Shown in pieces: positions 53,220 through 62,009 of a DNA stretch of 64,000 nucleotides. A model generated the notes under the pieces. It worked only from the letters and a program-made list of their open reading frames with translations. It had not been told where the DNA came from and searched no databases. Position 1 is the first letter of the stretch; every line of letters starts with the position of its first letter. Both the position numbers and the translations under genes were made by a program. The stretch spans positions 1 to 64,000 of the forward strand of contig JBHICC010000008.1 in the NCBI GenBank assembly GCA_046759385.1. Reading direction: 5' to 3'. This DNA comes from JBHICC01 sp046759385 (GTDB lineage Bacteria > Pseudomonadota > Gammaproteobacteria > Acidiferrobacterales > SPGG2).

Positions 53220-53855
53220 TTACCCCTCTCGCGCATGGCCCCGCCGTTGACGGACTGCCCGCACCAGCGCATCCAGGGCGATGGCATCAGGCGGTCCACC
53301 GTGAGCGGGTTCCGGCGCCACGGGGCGCTGAACCACCTCAGCCCTAACAATCTCAAACCCCGGCAAATCCGCGACGATCTCCTGCGGCGTACAGAGTACG
53401 GCCGGATCCTTGGGACCGCCGTGTCCACACTCGAGGTTGCTCAGATCGTGGCCGACGTATAAGAAGGTGCCACCTGGCCGGCAGGCCGCGCGCCCGCCCG
53501 CCAAAATTTGGCGGCGCGTGCTTGCAGGCAACTGTAGATAGCACATAAGCACGAGATCGTAGTACGCGCGTTTAAGCGGGTACTGCGTCAGGTCGGCGAG
53601 TACCCAATCGACCTTTACCCCATGGGCCTTGGCGAGTCTCCTCGCCTTCTGCAAGCCTACATTGGAAAAGTCAACGGCTGTGACCTGCCAGCCGCGTGCT
53701 GCGAGCCACACGGCATTTCGACCCTCACCAGTTCCCAGATCCAATGCACGCCCGGGCTCGAGGCGAGCGGTTTCGGCAACGACAAACTGGTTGGCCGCCG
53801 CTGTCCATACGAACGCCTCATCTGCATAACGCTTATTCCACCGGTCACGATCCAT
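53220..53855 (-). CDS. SAM-dependent methyltransferase (TehB-like)
   Basis: A 211-residue class I methyltransferase: YADEAFVWTAAANQFVVAET, motif I ALDLGTGEGRNAVWLAA, acidic loop VTAVDFSNVGLQKA, then VLADLTQYPLKRAYYDLVLM and CRPGGTFLYVGHD. The pattern resembles TehB-like tellurite/thiol methyltransferases. Substrate unknown. It diverges from the gene at 53964. Confidence 0.9.
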   Translation of the reverse strand: MDRDRWNKRYADEAFVWTAAANQFVVAETARLEPGRALDLGTGEGRNAVWLAARGWQVTAVDFSNVGLQKARRLAKAHGVKVDWVLADLTQYPLKRAYYDLVLMCYLQLPASTRRQILAGGRAACRPGGTFLYVGHDLSNLECGHGGPKDPAVLCTPQEIVADLPGFEIVRAEVVQRPVAPEPAHGGPPDAIALDALVRAVRQRRGHAREG

Positions 53856-53963
53856 GGCACAACTGCCTGTCTACTTCCTTATCCTGGTGCACTCGGCGCC
53901 GACGGATAACATGTTGGCGTATCGTGCCTAACGTGCGGTCCCGTTGGTACGTATGCTACGTGC

Positions 53964-54347
53964 ATGAATGACCCGTCAAAGGAGATGGAGATGGTCGAGG
54001 AATCCCTTACGGAGCCTCTTATCGTTTTCCGCGCCGAGGACAAGCGCGTCGCTTTGGTGAACTGTGTTGGGTTGTTCGCGACATGGGCGACCCGGCTGGC
54101 TTACAAGCGCTCAGACATCGGCGAGTTCCTGGCTTATCTCCGACATGCACTCAATCTGCCCGCTTATGAGCTTCAGCATGAGCTTGAGAGCGACGCCGTT
54201 CGCGCCGCCGTCGAGTACATCTTTGACGAGGACGACGGGCAGATCGTGTTTTGTGAAGTTCCTACCATACCCGTGGGCGAACTGGGCAGGCGCATTCGCC
54301 GCATGCAACAACGCAGGTTTAGCCCCACTCGGCAGCTGTTGCATTAA
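53964..54347 (+). CDS. Hypothetical protein
   Basis: A 127-residue soluble protein, acidic at the start and Arg-rich at the end (RRIRRMQQRRFSPTRQLLH). The centre (ALVNCVGLFATWATRLAYKR, then YLRHALNLPAYELQHELESD) looks helical. No known motif. It follows a short spacer after the divergent methyltransferase gene. Confidence 0.65.
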   Translation: MNDPSKEMEMVEESLTEPLIVFRAEDKRVALVNCVGLFATWATRLAYKRSDIGEFLAYLRHALNLPAYELQHELESDAVRAAVEYIFDEDDGQIVFCEVPTIPVGELGRRIRRMQQRRFSPTRQLLH

Positions 54348-54476
54348 GCAACCCCAGTGAATCCCTCCTGTTACTTGTTTTCATAGTGCTATCAACGCTG
54401 ATGGCGCGGCAGGTATTTGGCACCGAGCTCGCGCCAAATGCATACCAAGCACCGAATCGCTCGGTGTTGGTCGTGA

Positions 54477-55313
54477 CTATTCGATAGCGCCTCGCCGCTT
54501 TAGCAGCTCGACAATAACTTGGTGCCCCTCTTTGGTCGCTGACCCGAGCGGCGTGCGACCTTCGCGGGTACGGGCATTAAGCGGCGCCCCACTTTTCAGC
54601 AAGAGCTCGACAACGTCTTTGTGGCCAAACGAGGCGGCGCCGTGCAATGGCGTACGCCCCTGTCGGTCCTTCGCGGTGACATCGGCGCCCTTGGCGATCA
54701 ACACCTCAACGAGGCCCGCCTCGCCCATTCCGGCCGCCATGTGCAGCGCCGTAAAGCCGCTTGCTCCGGGTGCGTTTACCTCCGCGTCCTCGCGGATCAG
54801 AAAGATCACGACGTCGCGATGATTGTGGAATACGGCTAGATGCAGCGGCGTGAGGCCGTCTTTATCCTCCGCATCGACGCCGGCGCCGCTGGCGATCAAG
54901 GTCGCGACTATAGTGTTATGACCTTCCTGCGCTGCCGTGTGTAGTGGTGTCCAACCGCCCCAGCTTTGCGCGTCGACCTGGGCGCCTTCAGCGATTAACA
55001 GCTTAACGATCGAAAGCAGTCCCGATCGTACCGCAGCGTGTAGCGGCGTAACGCCGTCGCGCCGGGGAGCGTTGACATCGGCTCCACTGGCGACCAGCAA
55101 CTGAACCGCCGCATTGCGTCCATCTTCGGCCGCTGTAAACAAAGGTGTTGCGCCGTTCCTGTCTTTCGCATTGATATCCGCACCATCGGCAATAAGGCGC
55201 TCGATATCTTTTAGGCCTCCCTTCTTGACTGCATCGTGCAGCGGTGCCGCGTCGGCAGCCAAAAAAATGCCGAAAGCTGCGAGCGCTGCTGTTATGTAAC
55301 GTGCAAATTGCAT
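54477..55313 (-). CDS. Secreted ankyrin-repeat protein
   Basis: A 278-residue protein: signal peptide (YITAALAAFGIFLAADA) followed by about eight ankyrin repeats, each with the TPLH or TPLF core (for example GATPLFTAAEDGRNAAVQLL and GWTPLHTAAQEGHNTIVATL). Ankyrin repeats bind proteins; an exported one probably acts in the periplasm or outside. The ATG at 55313 starts the signal peptide; a longer frame to 55589 adds unrelated residues. It lies 75 bases before the nuclease-like gene's end. Confidence 0.92.
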   Translation of the reverse strand: MQFARYITAALAAFGIFLAADAAPLHDAVKKGGLKDIERLIADGADINAKDRNGATPLFTAAEDGRNAAVQLLVASGADVNAPRRDGVTPLHAAVRSGLLSIVKLLIAEGAQVDAQSWGGWTPLHTAAQEGHNTIVATLIASGAGVDAEDKDGLTPLHLAVFHNHRDVVIFLIREDAEVNAPGASGFTALHMAAGMGEAGLVEVLIAKGADVTAKDRQGRTPLHGAASFGHKDVVELLLKSGAPLNARTREGRTPLGSATKEGHQVIVELLKRRGAIE

Positions 55314-55387
55314 TGACTGGTCTAGTCTATCAGAGGCTCGGGTCAGTACCACCGGCCACATTCTCATTCGGATGACCGAGTAAGGTG

Positions 55388-56227
55388 CTAGGGAATCTGA
55401 AGCGTAACGGCAATCGGGCAGTGATCGGAAAGCTTCTTTCTTAAAGACGTCCCTTCCTGGAACACAATTTGTTCGAAAGTGTAGGGCTTGATCCAGCGCG
55501 CAGATGAGCGATCGAAAACGATGTGATCGATAAAGTATTTGAACTCGCGGTCCCAGCACAGTTGGGATTCTCCTTCGGTGATTCGCCAAAGATCTGCGTT
55601 TTGCGGTTTGCCATCATCGATCTGCGTCCAGAAATCGTCGCCCGACCGATCGAAACGACGATTCCAATCGCCAAGAATGATAAAAGGAACACCTTCGGCT
55701 GCACGCGCGTCGATCCATGATTCGAGAACGGGGGCCTGGCGCTTCAGGATCTTGCACGCTCTCGAGCCGTGAGAAAGCGGGCGCCCCCAGCAACCGGCTT
55801 TGAGATGAATGGATAACAAGCGAATCTGTTTCTTGTCGATGGTGATAGTAATGTCTGTCCCTTGCGGGATGTCACCGGTCACGTTTAACGCCCTGAAGTC
55901 TGGATTGCGTACGACGGAAACGCCCTTTCGGACAGCGAAGCCCGTACGCAGAGGGTGGTCGTGGTGCTCGATGAATAACTGATACTTCACCGGATCAAAC
56001 ACCTTCCTGGCCGCCTTTAAGTTTTCGACCTCCTGGAAGGCGATGACGTCGGCGTTTAGGATCTCGGCGTATCGGGCCAGGCGTTCAAAATCCGCGTGAC
56101 CGCGCGGGTTCTTGCCTTCGCCGATCCCGTCACGCAGATGCTCAATGTTCCAGGTCGCGACCTTTAGCGTAGCGGCAGCCGACGACGCGCTGATCAATAG
56201 ACCAAGAATAATCAACAGCTTCGGCAT
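55388..56227 (-). CDS. Endonuclease/exonuclease/phosphatase family protein, secreted
   Basis: A 279-residue EEP-fold protein with signal peptide (LLIILGLLISASSAA). Core motifs: ATWNIEHLRDGIG, AFQEVENLKAAR, LGDWNRRFDRSG and LSDHCPIAV, which carry the Mg-binding Glu, Asp-Asn and His residues of DNase I-type phosphodiesterases. It might cut DNA or other phosphodiesters. The ATG at 56227 follows GAGGG; upstream starts at 56239 and 56284 exist. Confidence 0.9.
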   Translation of the reverse strand: MPKLLIILGLLISASSAAATLKVATWNIEHLRDGIGEGKNPRGHADFERLARYAEILNADVIAFQEVENLKAARKVFDPVKYQLFIEHHDHPLRTGFAVRKGVSVVRNPDFRALNVTGDIPQGTDITITIDKKQIRLLSIHLKAGCWGRPLSHGSRACKILKRQAPVLESWIDARAAEGVPFIILGDWNRRFDRSGDDFWTQIDDGKPQNADLWRITEGESQLCWDREFKYFIDHIVFDRSSARWIKPYTFEQIVFQEGTSLRKKLSDHCPIAVTLQIP

Positions 56228-56480
56228 TGTTACCCTCATTAAACCGCCGCTGTCGGTGGAATTTACATAGTCGCGTGTTGTCACTTTTACTCTAAGTGTT
56301 TGACGTCGTGTGAATCATGCCCAGACGCGTTCCGTGCAGAGGGTCGGGAAACTTTACAATCTTTAGCATCGCAAGGGCATGGTCTGAAGCTAACATGTTG
56401 ACAGTCATACGTTTTGCGAATGCGTACGGATATTGCACAAGATTCAGACGAGGAGAAAGGGTCTCTTCATTGTCGATTTC
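56228..56480. other. Spacer without recognised gene, left of an orphan terminator
   Basis: About 250 bases between the nuclease-like gene and a plus-strand terminator. It holds the nuclease promoter on the minus strand. On the plus strand, TTGACA at 56398-56403 is a possible -35 box, but no good -10 was seen. GAGGAGAAAGG lies at 56450-56460. No tRNA fold seen. A plus-strand untranslated transcript ending at 56508 is a possibility. Confidence 0.4.
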
Positions 56481-56508
56481 AAGCCCCGCCTAAGTGCGGG
56501 GCTTTTTT
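56481..56508 (+). terminator. Orphan intrinsic terminator, plus strand
   Basis: AAGCCCCGC (56481-56489) pairs with GCGGGGCTT (56496-56504), and the T-run continues to 56508. No plus-strand gene ends nearby; the next plus gene starts at 56605. The minus strand gives no T-run after the stem. So it probably ends a small RNA or is an attenuator. Confidence 0.8.
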
Positions 56509-56604
56509 ATCTCAAGCTGTGTTGAGTATTGCTTGACGTTGCCTTCAGATCGTTCTTGGGCAACCCAACCTGCTTCGGATGGCGCGTCTATACTTAAAGC
56601 CGCC

Positions 56605-58278
56605 ATGCGGGCGAGCCCCTCTCAAAATCTCTTCGCCATTTTTCTGCTCATTAGCGTGATCGCCGCACTGGGCGTACGACTATGGGCGTCTCATCAGGCA
56701 GGTCGGCTGACTGGGCCGAACCACGTGGCCGCGTCGAAAGACTACTTATATGTTCACGTGAACCGCACGCTTTACCGACTCGACACGAGCGGCGAGTTAC
56801 AAGAAAAAGTCAGCCTTTCCTCCTTGGGGATCGAGGGACCCCTATCGGATATCCAGGTACTCAACAATGGCGATCTGCTGCTCGGGGATTTCTTGCGACG
56901 CACGCTCAGGCACTGCACACCGCGGGGCGTATGTCGTGACATTGCTCCTGGTACCTCGATTGCGATCAAGAAGCAGTTCAAGTTCTACTTGGACGAGTCC
57001 AGTCGTCAGCTCTACGTCGCCGATACGCGCAGGCATCGGTTGCTGGTGCAATCCTTCGAGGGCGGTGAGCCGGAGGAACTTACGGCCCCGCGTGCGTTAA
57101 GGTTTCCCAATAACATCTGGGTCGACGAAGATGGCGTCGTGTACGTTACAGATACTAACCATCATCGCATTGTCGGTTTAAGGCGCGAGCGGGACACGCT
57201 CGAAGAGAACGGTTTCGCATTGATGGCCACTGGCGGTCTGGTTCGTGCGGGACATACTTGGCCTATCGCGTTCGCCCGTGGACCGGCGGGAAAGTGGTGG
57301 GTCCTCAGTGCGGACGGACACCTTCAGTATGCGGACCTCATCGTATACGGACCCGATGGAAGTCCGCATAGGACAGTCGACCTGCCGGCGAACGCTGATC
57401 CCGTGTTTATTGTGCAATTTGGGGACCGCCTCGTTGTCACCGACCGAAGACTGTTCCGCTTGTATCAGATCGATCCTCAGAGCGACTACGTCACCGACTT
57501 CGGTACGGCCGCCGTCACAGGTTTGCTTGAGCGATTGCGAGAGCGCAAACATAGCTACCAGAACATCGCCACCCTAGCGATGATTGCCCTAATAGGGTTA
57601 CTCATGGCCGCATTCGTACTTGGCGCTCGTGTTGTTGCTAACAATCAAAGGCGATGGCGCCGGAATCGGCCGGAAGGGCCTTTAACACTCTCACCGATGT
57701 CACGCTTTCAAGAGGTGTATTGGTTGCGGTTCGATCCCGAGGCAGCCATGTCGGTGCACAAGCTAAAGCGACAGGCGTCATTGGCGCTTGCCATTCTTTC
57801 AATCGCAACGCTCGCGGCGATAGGTATCTTGATGGCGTGCAAAGTGGCGCTCACGGAACTCAAGCTGTTAAGCCTTGCTCTTATCTATTTACTGGTGGCC
57901 ATCTCAGTATTGTTGTTCATGAGTTTTCGCGTCTTACGGCATCGCATTGGCGCAGACGCGGAGCGGCTGTATTTAGCTGACCACAGCGGCAGGGTATTGC
58001 CCGTGCCGCCAGAGGAGGCGGTCTACACCAGTCGCCTAGTCGCGTTTGGGCCGCTAGCTGCACCGCTGAAGCTCGGAAACGGTCGCGCTCTATACTCAGC
58101 CACCGACATGGAGGAGTTTCTCAAACCGCTGCTCCACCGTGCCCAGCAGATTGGCGAAGTCAACATGATGATCTACCAGATGCTTCACCGGAACGCGTTG
58201 GTGCTGGTATCGTTAGTCATGGTGGTTCTAGGTTTGGTCATCATTTTCGCGACAGGTCTTTCGCAGGCACTTTTTTAG
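56605..58278 (+). CDS. Membrane protein with an NHL-like propeller domain
   Basis: A 557-residue protein: N-terminal helix (LFAIFLLISVIAALGVRLWA), an extracytoplasmic part with blade-like repeats (LYVHVNRTLYRLDTSGELQ, then DIQVLNNGDLLLGDFLRRT, DSSRQLYVADTRRHRL and DGVVYVTDTNHHRIVGL), which match NHL repeats, followed by five or so helices in the second half and a short soluble tail. NHL propellers bind proteins or RNA; in this topology the propeller would face the periplasm. ATG 56605 is preferred to the longer frame from 56494. Confidence 0.8.
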   Translation: MRASPSQNLFAIFLLISVIAALGVRLWASHQAGRLTGPNHVAASKDYLYVHVNRTLYRLDTSGELQEKVSLSSLGIEGPLSDIQVLNNGDLLLGDFLRRTLRHCTPRGVCRDIAPGTSIAIKKQFKFYLDESSRQLYVADTRRHRLLVQSFEGGEPEELTAPRALRFPNNIWVDEDGVVYVTDTNHHRIVGLRRERDTLEENGFALMATGGLVRAGHTWPIAFARGPAGKWWVLSADGHLQYADLIVYGPDGSPHRTVDLPANADPVFIVQFGDRLVVTDRRLFRLYQIDPQSDYVTDFGTAAVTGLLERLRERKHSYQNIATLAMIALIGLLMAAFVLGARVVANNQRRWRRNRPEGPLTLSPMSRFQEVYWLRFDPEAAMSVHKLKRQASLALAILSIATLAAIGILMACKVALTELKLLSLALIYLLVAISVLLFMSFRVLRHRIGADAERLYLADHSGRVLPVPPEEAVYTSRLVAFGPLAAPLKLGNGRALYSATDMEEFLKPLLHRAQQIGEVNMMIYQMLHRNALVLVSLVMVVLGLVIIFATGLSQALF

Positions 58279-58301
58279 TATCTGCCGCTAGTCATTCCAC
58301 C

Positions 58302-59249
58302 CTAGAGGTTTTCCATGTGGCGAACCATGCGCTTGCGCTGCGTCGCATTTGGCAAACGTCCGAAACCTGCCTGCATATTATCCGCCAGGTGATGCGGTTT
58401 CGATGTAGCTGGAATCGGACAGGTCACGGCAGGGTGGCTGATGATGAACTTGAGGAAGTATTGCGCCCAGCTCGTACAGTCAAACTCACTGACCCAGTTT
58501 GGTAATGGCCTGCCGCGTACCTGATGAAACAATGCCCCCTGCTCGAATGGTTCATTGACCAGCACCGCAATGCCGCGTTCCGTCGCTAACGGCAGCAAGC
58601 GCTTTTCGGCTGATCGCGATAGGATGTTGTACGGTACTTGAATGAAGTCCAATGTCTCTTGCTTCATGATCGCTGCCATGTCGTCGAATGCGCTGGTGGT
58701 ATAGTGCGTAATCCCGATGTAACGAAACATGCCGGCAGCCTTCCATTCGTACAAAGTTTTGATGTGGGCTCGCCAATCCACAAGATTGTGAATCTGCATA
58801 AGATCTATCTTCGCTGTTCGCATGCGTTGCATGGACTGCTTCATCTGCCGGACGCCGGCTTCACGGCCGCTTGTCCAAACCTTGGTTGCGTAGAAGAGTT
58901 GTTCCTGTACCTTGAGTTCGGCAGCGAGGTCACCTACAACGGTCTCGGCGTGACCATACATAGGTGAAGAGTCAATCACGCGGCCGCCTGTTGCCACGAA
59001 TTGCCGCAGCACTTCTCTGACGGCCTCGCGAGTACGGGGACTGCGCCCGACATCAAAGGTCTGGTAAGTACCTAAACCTATGACCGGCACTGCTTCGCCG
59101 CTTTTGGGAATGGTTCGTGTGCGGAGGCGTTTTTGGCTCATGGCCGAGATCGTGCCTGAGGTCAGACCGGCAGCAAGCGCGACCAGGCATTTCAACATTG
59201 TCCGCCGGCTAACGGCTAAGCTCCCAACTGTCGGATCAATCCTTGGCAC
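58302..59249 (-). CDS. Aldo/keto reductase with Tat signal
   Basis: A 315-residue protein: a twin-arginine signal (SRRTMLKCLVALAAGL) precedes an AKR barrel: GLGTYQTFDVG, DSSPMYGHAETVVGDLA with catalytic Tyr, FYATKVW with Lys and MQIHNLVDW with His. Export through Tat implies folded export with cofactor or an extracytoplasmic role. The GTG start at 59249 keeps the Tat motif; ATG 59198 would lose it. Confidence 0.9.
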   Translation of the reverse strand: MPRIDPTVGSLAVSRRTMLKCLVALAAGLTSGTISAMSQKRLRTRTIPKSGEAVPVIGLGTYQTFDVGRSPRTREAVREVLRQFVATGGRVIDSSPMYGHAETVVGDLAAELKVQEQLFYATKVWTSGREAGVRQMKQSMQRMRTAKIDLMQIHNLVDWRAHIKTLYEWKAAGMFRYIGITHYTTSAFDDMAAIMKQETLDFIQVPYNILSRSAEKRLLPLATERGIAVLVNEPFEQGALFHQVRGRPLPNWVSEFDCTSWAQYFLKFIISHPAVTCPIPATSKPHHLADNMQAGFGRLPNATQRKRMVRHMENL

Positions 59250-59521
59250 GCCAGTTGCTTCCTCGACCGCTTAATATAGCGGCAAGCACCTTCTACGCAA
59301 GACTGACCATATTTGTCCCCAAAGTGCCAAACCGGCCGACGAACGGTAGGGCACAGCGCCGCTACGCAGGCTCGGATGCGAGCAGGTGGGTTACAATACA
59401 AACGCCCGGTTTTTTGAGAATGACAACGTAGATTCCAGGATCTCCTTCTTTTCGTGTCACCAGGACGGTACGTTCTCGTTGACTTGGGTTCGGTATTGAT
59501 CGCGACATGCTAGGAGGAACT

Positions 59522-60055
59522 ATGAAGGCACTCGTCGGCACAGCGTTGACCGTTTTATGCGTGGCCGGTTCTCTGTTTGCACCGGCGCAGGCTGGTTGGG
59601 ATGCTAACAAGGACAAGAGAGTCCAAGAGACCATCGAGGTGTTCAAGAAGCGGCCCGGGCTCAAAATCTATTTCGATCAAGCGTATGGGTATGCGGTTTT
59701 CCCCAATGTCGTCAAAGGCGCTTGGTTTATCGGCGGCGCCCATGGCAAAGGGCTAGTTTATGAAAGAGGCGTTATCATCGGTAGCGCCAGCGTCTCACAA
59801 GGATCAATCGGCTTCCAATGGGGTGGACAGTCTTTCAGAGAGATCGTCTTCTTCAAGGACAAAAGTGCATTGGAGCGCTTCAAGAAAGGCGATCTTGAGC
59901 TTTCTGCACGGGCCTCTGCAGTTGCCGTAGAGACCGGGGCCGCCACCACAGCCGATTACCACAATGGCGTGGCTGTGTTCACGTTGACCAAGAAGGGTCT
60001 CATGGCTGAAGCGTCGATCGGCGGCCAGGCATTTAACTTCGTCCCAAACAAATAG
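59522..60055 (+). CDS. SYLF/YSC84-like lipid-binding protein, secreted
   Basis: A 177-residue protein with a signal peptide (ALVGTALTVLCVAGSLFA) and a SYLF domain: YFDQAYGYAVFPNVVKGAWF, then GVIIGSASVSQGSIGFQWGG and the terminal GLMAEASIGGQAFNFVP. SYLF domains bind phosphoinositides or other anionic lipids. An AGGAGG precedes the ATG at 59522. Function in bacteria is poorly known. Confidence 0.92.
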   Translation: MKALVGTALTVLCVAGSLFAPAQAGWDANKDKRVQETIEVFKKRPGLKIYFDQAYGYAVFPNVVKGAWFIGGAHGKGLVYERGVIIGSASVSQGSIGFQWGGQSFREIVFFKDKSALERFKKGDLELSARASAVAVETGAATTADYHNGVAVFTLTKKGLMAEASIGGQAFNFVPNK

Positions 60056-60295
60056 TTTCCGCGCCAGGCAACCACCACCCGCGGTGCTTGCCTGGACTGA
60101 CCGTCGAGATAAAGTAGACGGCGCACGCGCAGGACTGCCTGGGCAGGTGGTTTGTGCGCGAAAATACGCTGTCGTCCCACGTTCCCACTTTCACGTGAGC
60201 TAAGGTCAGCACCGCTCCGCCGGCGCGCGCCGACGTTACATGGCCCGTATCGATACAGTATGATCCGCGTCACACGCAGCGGGGTGGATGAGACA

Positions 60296-61009
60296 ATGAA
60301 AGCGAAACGCAAGACTGTCGTGTTATTGAGCGGCGGCGTTGACTCGACCACAGTTTTGGCAATCGCTAGGGATAGCGATTTCGAGCTCTATGCACTGTCC
60401 TTCCGCTATGGACAAAGGCACATAGTCGAGCTAAGAGCGGCGGAGCGTGTTGCTAATCATATGGGCGTGGCGCGCCACGTTATTGTCGATATCGACCTTC
60501 GCGTTTTCGGCGGCTCAGCCCTCACAGACGAGATCCCGGTGCCAAAGAATCGATCAGACCAGGAGATCGGTAAAGGGATTCCGGTCACCTACGTTCCTGC
60601 TCGCAATACGATTTTTCTTTCGTTTGCACTCGCCTGGTCAGAGGTATTGGGCGCGAACGACATCCATATCGGTGTAAACGCGTTGGATTACAGCGGCTAT
60701 CCGGATTGCCGGCCAGAGTATGTCGAGGCGTATACGCGCATGGCGAATCTTGCCACCAAGGCGAGTGTCGAAGGGCGGCAACGCATTGCGATACACGCAC
60801 CACTCATTTTCCTTTCTAAGGCGGAGATCATCCGCAAGGGCATCAATCTTGGGGTCGACTACGCACTCACTTGCAGTTGTTACGATCCTTCTCCTGGAGG
60901 CGAGGCGTGTGGCCAGTGCGATTCTTGCTTGTTGCGCAAGAAAGGGTTTGAGCAAGCAGGTGTACCCGATCCAACTCGCTATCGCGCTTCGGCACAGATT
61001 GGCGCGTAA
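60296..61009 (+). CDS. queC: 7-cyano-7-deazaguanine synthase QueC
   Basis: A 237-residue ATP pyrophosphatase of the QueC type: VLLSGGVDSTTVLAIA PP-loop, FRYGQRHIVEL, ARNTIFLSFAL and the C-terminal zinc knuckle CSCYDPSPGGEACGQC then CLLRKKGF. It converts 7-carboxy-7-deazaguanine to preQ0 in queuosine synthesis. The other preQ0 genes (queD, queE, folE) are not adjacent. ATG 60296; an alternative at 60260 would add 12 residues. Confidence 0.95.
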   Translation: MKAKRKTVVLLSGGVDSTTVLAIARDSDFELYALSFRYGQRHIVELRAAERVANHMGVARHVIVDIDLRVFGGSALTDEIPVPKNRSDQEIGKGIPVTYVPARNTIFLSFALAWSEVLGANDIHIGVNALDYSGYPDCRPEYVEAYTRMANLATKASVEGRQRIAIHAPLIFLSKAEIIRKGINLGVDYALTCSCYDPSPGGEACGQCDSCLLRKKGFEQAGVPDPTRYRASAQIGA

Positions 61010-61063
61010 AACACGGCTTGGAGGAGCCCATGACAGGCTCTTATTAAGATAACAGAGGTTCGC

Positions 61064-61996
61064 ATGGCAAACGTGATTCTGCATCACTATCCGCAATCGC
61101 CTGTTTCCGAAAAAGTGCGTGTCGTTCTGGGCATCAAAGACTTGGCATGGCATTCCGTGCAGATCCCGCGTCTTCCGCCGAAACCTGAGCTAATGCCGCT
61201 CACCGGCGGCTACCGGCGGACGCCAGTGATGCAGATCGGTGCGGATGTCTATTGTGACAGCCAGTGCATCATCCGCGAACTCGAGCGCCGATTTCCTGAG
61301 CCGACCTTATATCCCGGTGGCGGTGCCGGCATGCCTTGGGCGGTCAGTCGCTGGACGGACGGACCGCTATTCACACTGGTGCTGTCGCTGGTTCTGGGCG
61401 CGCAAGCGGACGAGTTGCCCAAAGAATTCGCGGAGGACCGGGGCCGGCTGTATTTTGGGCCAAATTATGATCTGCATGCGCTAAAGCGCGAGCTTCCACA
61501 CACACTCGCCCAACTTCGCGCGCAGTATAGCTGGATCGAGCAACGGCTGAGCAGCGGTCGCGCATTCATATTGGGCGCCGAGCCGGGGCTGCCCGATGCG
61601 CTCTGCTATTACTTAGTCTGGTTTATTCGTGGGCGTTACGCAGGTGGCCCCGAGTTCTTGAATCAATTTCCCCACCTGCTTGCCTGGGAGAAGCGGGTCA
61701 AGGCCATCGGCCACGGCCGACAATCTGAAATCTCAGCTGAGAAGGCGCTCGACATCGCGCGCACGGCCGGCAGTGATACCGAACCGCAAGCGGATCCGAA
61801 CGATCCCGAAAGGCTTTCACCGGGAATGCGCGTTGGGATCACACCTGATGGTGTCGGTGGTGACCCTACCGTGTTTGGCGAGGTTGTCATGGTAACCGTG
61901 GAAAGCGTTGCAATCAGGCGCGAGGAAGAGAGGATAGGCGAGGTGGTGGTGCATTTTCCACGCGTGGGTTACCGTGTATCCTCGACCGATGTGTAG
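61064..61996 (+). CDS. Glutathione S-transferase family protein with extra C-terminal domain
   Basis: A 310-residue protein: GST N-terminal domain (LHHYPQSPVSEKVRVVLGIK, then GYRRTPVMQIGADVYCDSQC) and helical domain (TLAQLRAQYSWIEQRLSSGR, then LPDALCYYLVWFIRG). The last 75 residues form an additional beta-rich piece (GMRVGITPDGVGGDPTVFGE, then AIRREEERIGEVVVHFPRVG) not present in standard GSTs. Probably binds glutathione conjugates. Its stop overlaps the start region of the pentapeptide gene. Confidence 0.85.
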   Translation: MANVILHHYPQSPVSEKVRVVLGIKDLAWHSVQIPRLPPKPELMPLTGGYRRTPVMQIGADVYCDSQCIIRELERRFPEPTLYPGGGAGMPWAVSRWTDGPLFTLVLSLVLGAQADELPKEFAEDRGRLYFGPNYDLHALKRELPHTLAQLRAQYSWIEQRLSSGRAFILGAEPGLPDALCYYLVWFIRGRYAGGPEFLNQFPHLLAWEKRVKAIGHGRQSEISAEKALDIARTAGSDTEPQADPNDPERLSPGMRVGITPDGVGGDPTVFGEVVMVTVESVAIRREEERIGEVVVHFPRVGYRVSSTDV

Positions 61997-62009
61997 GCCC
62001 ACGCGTTTC

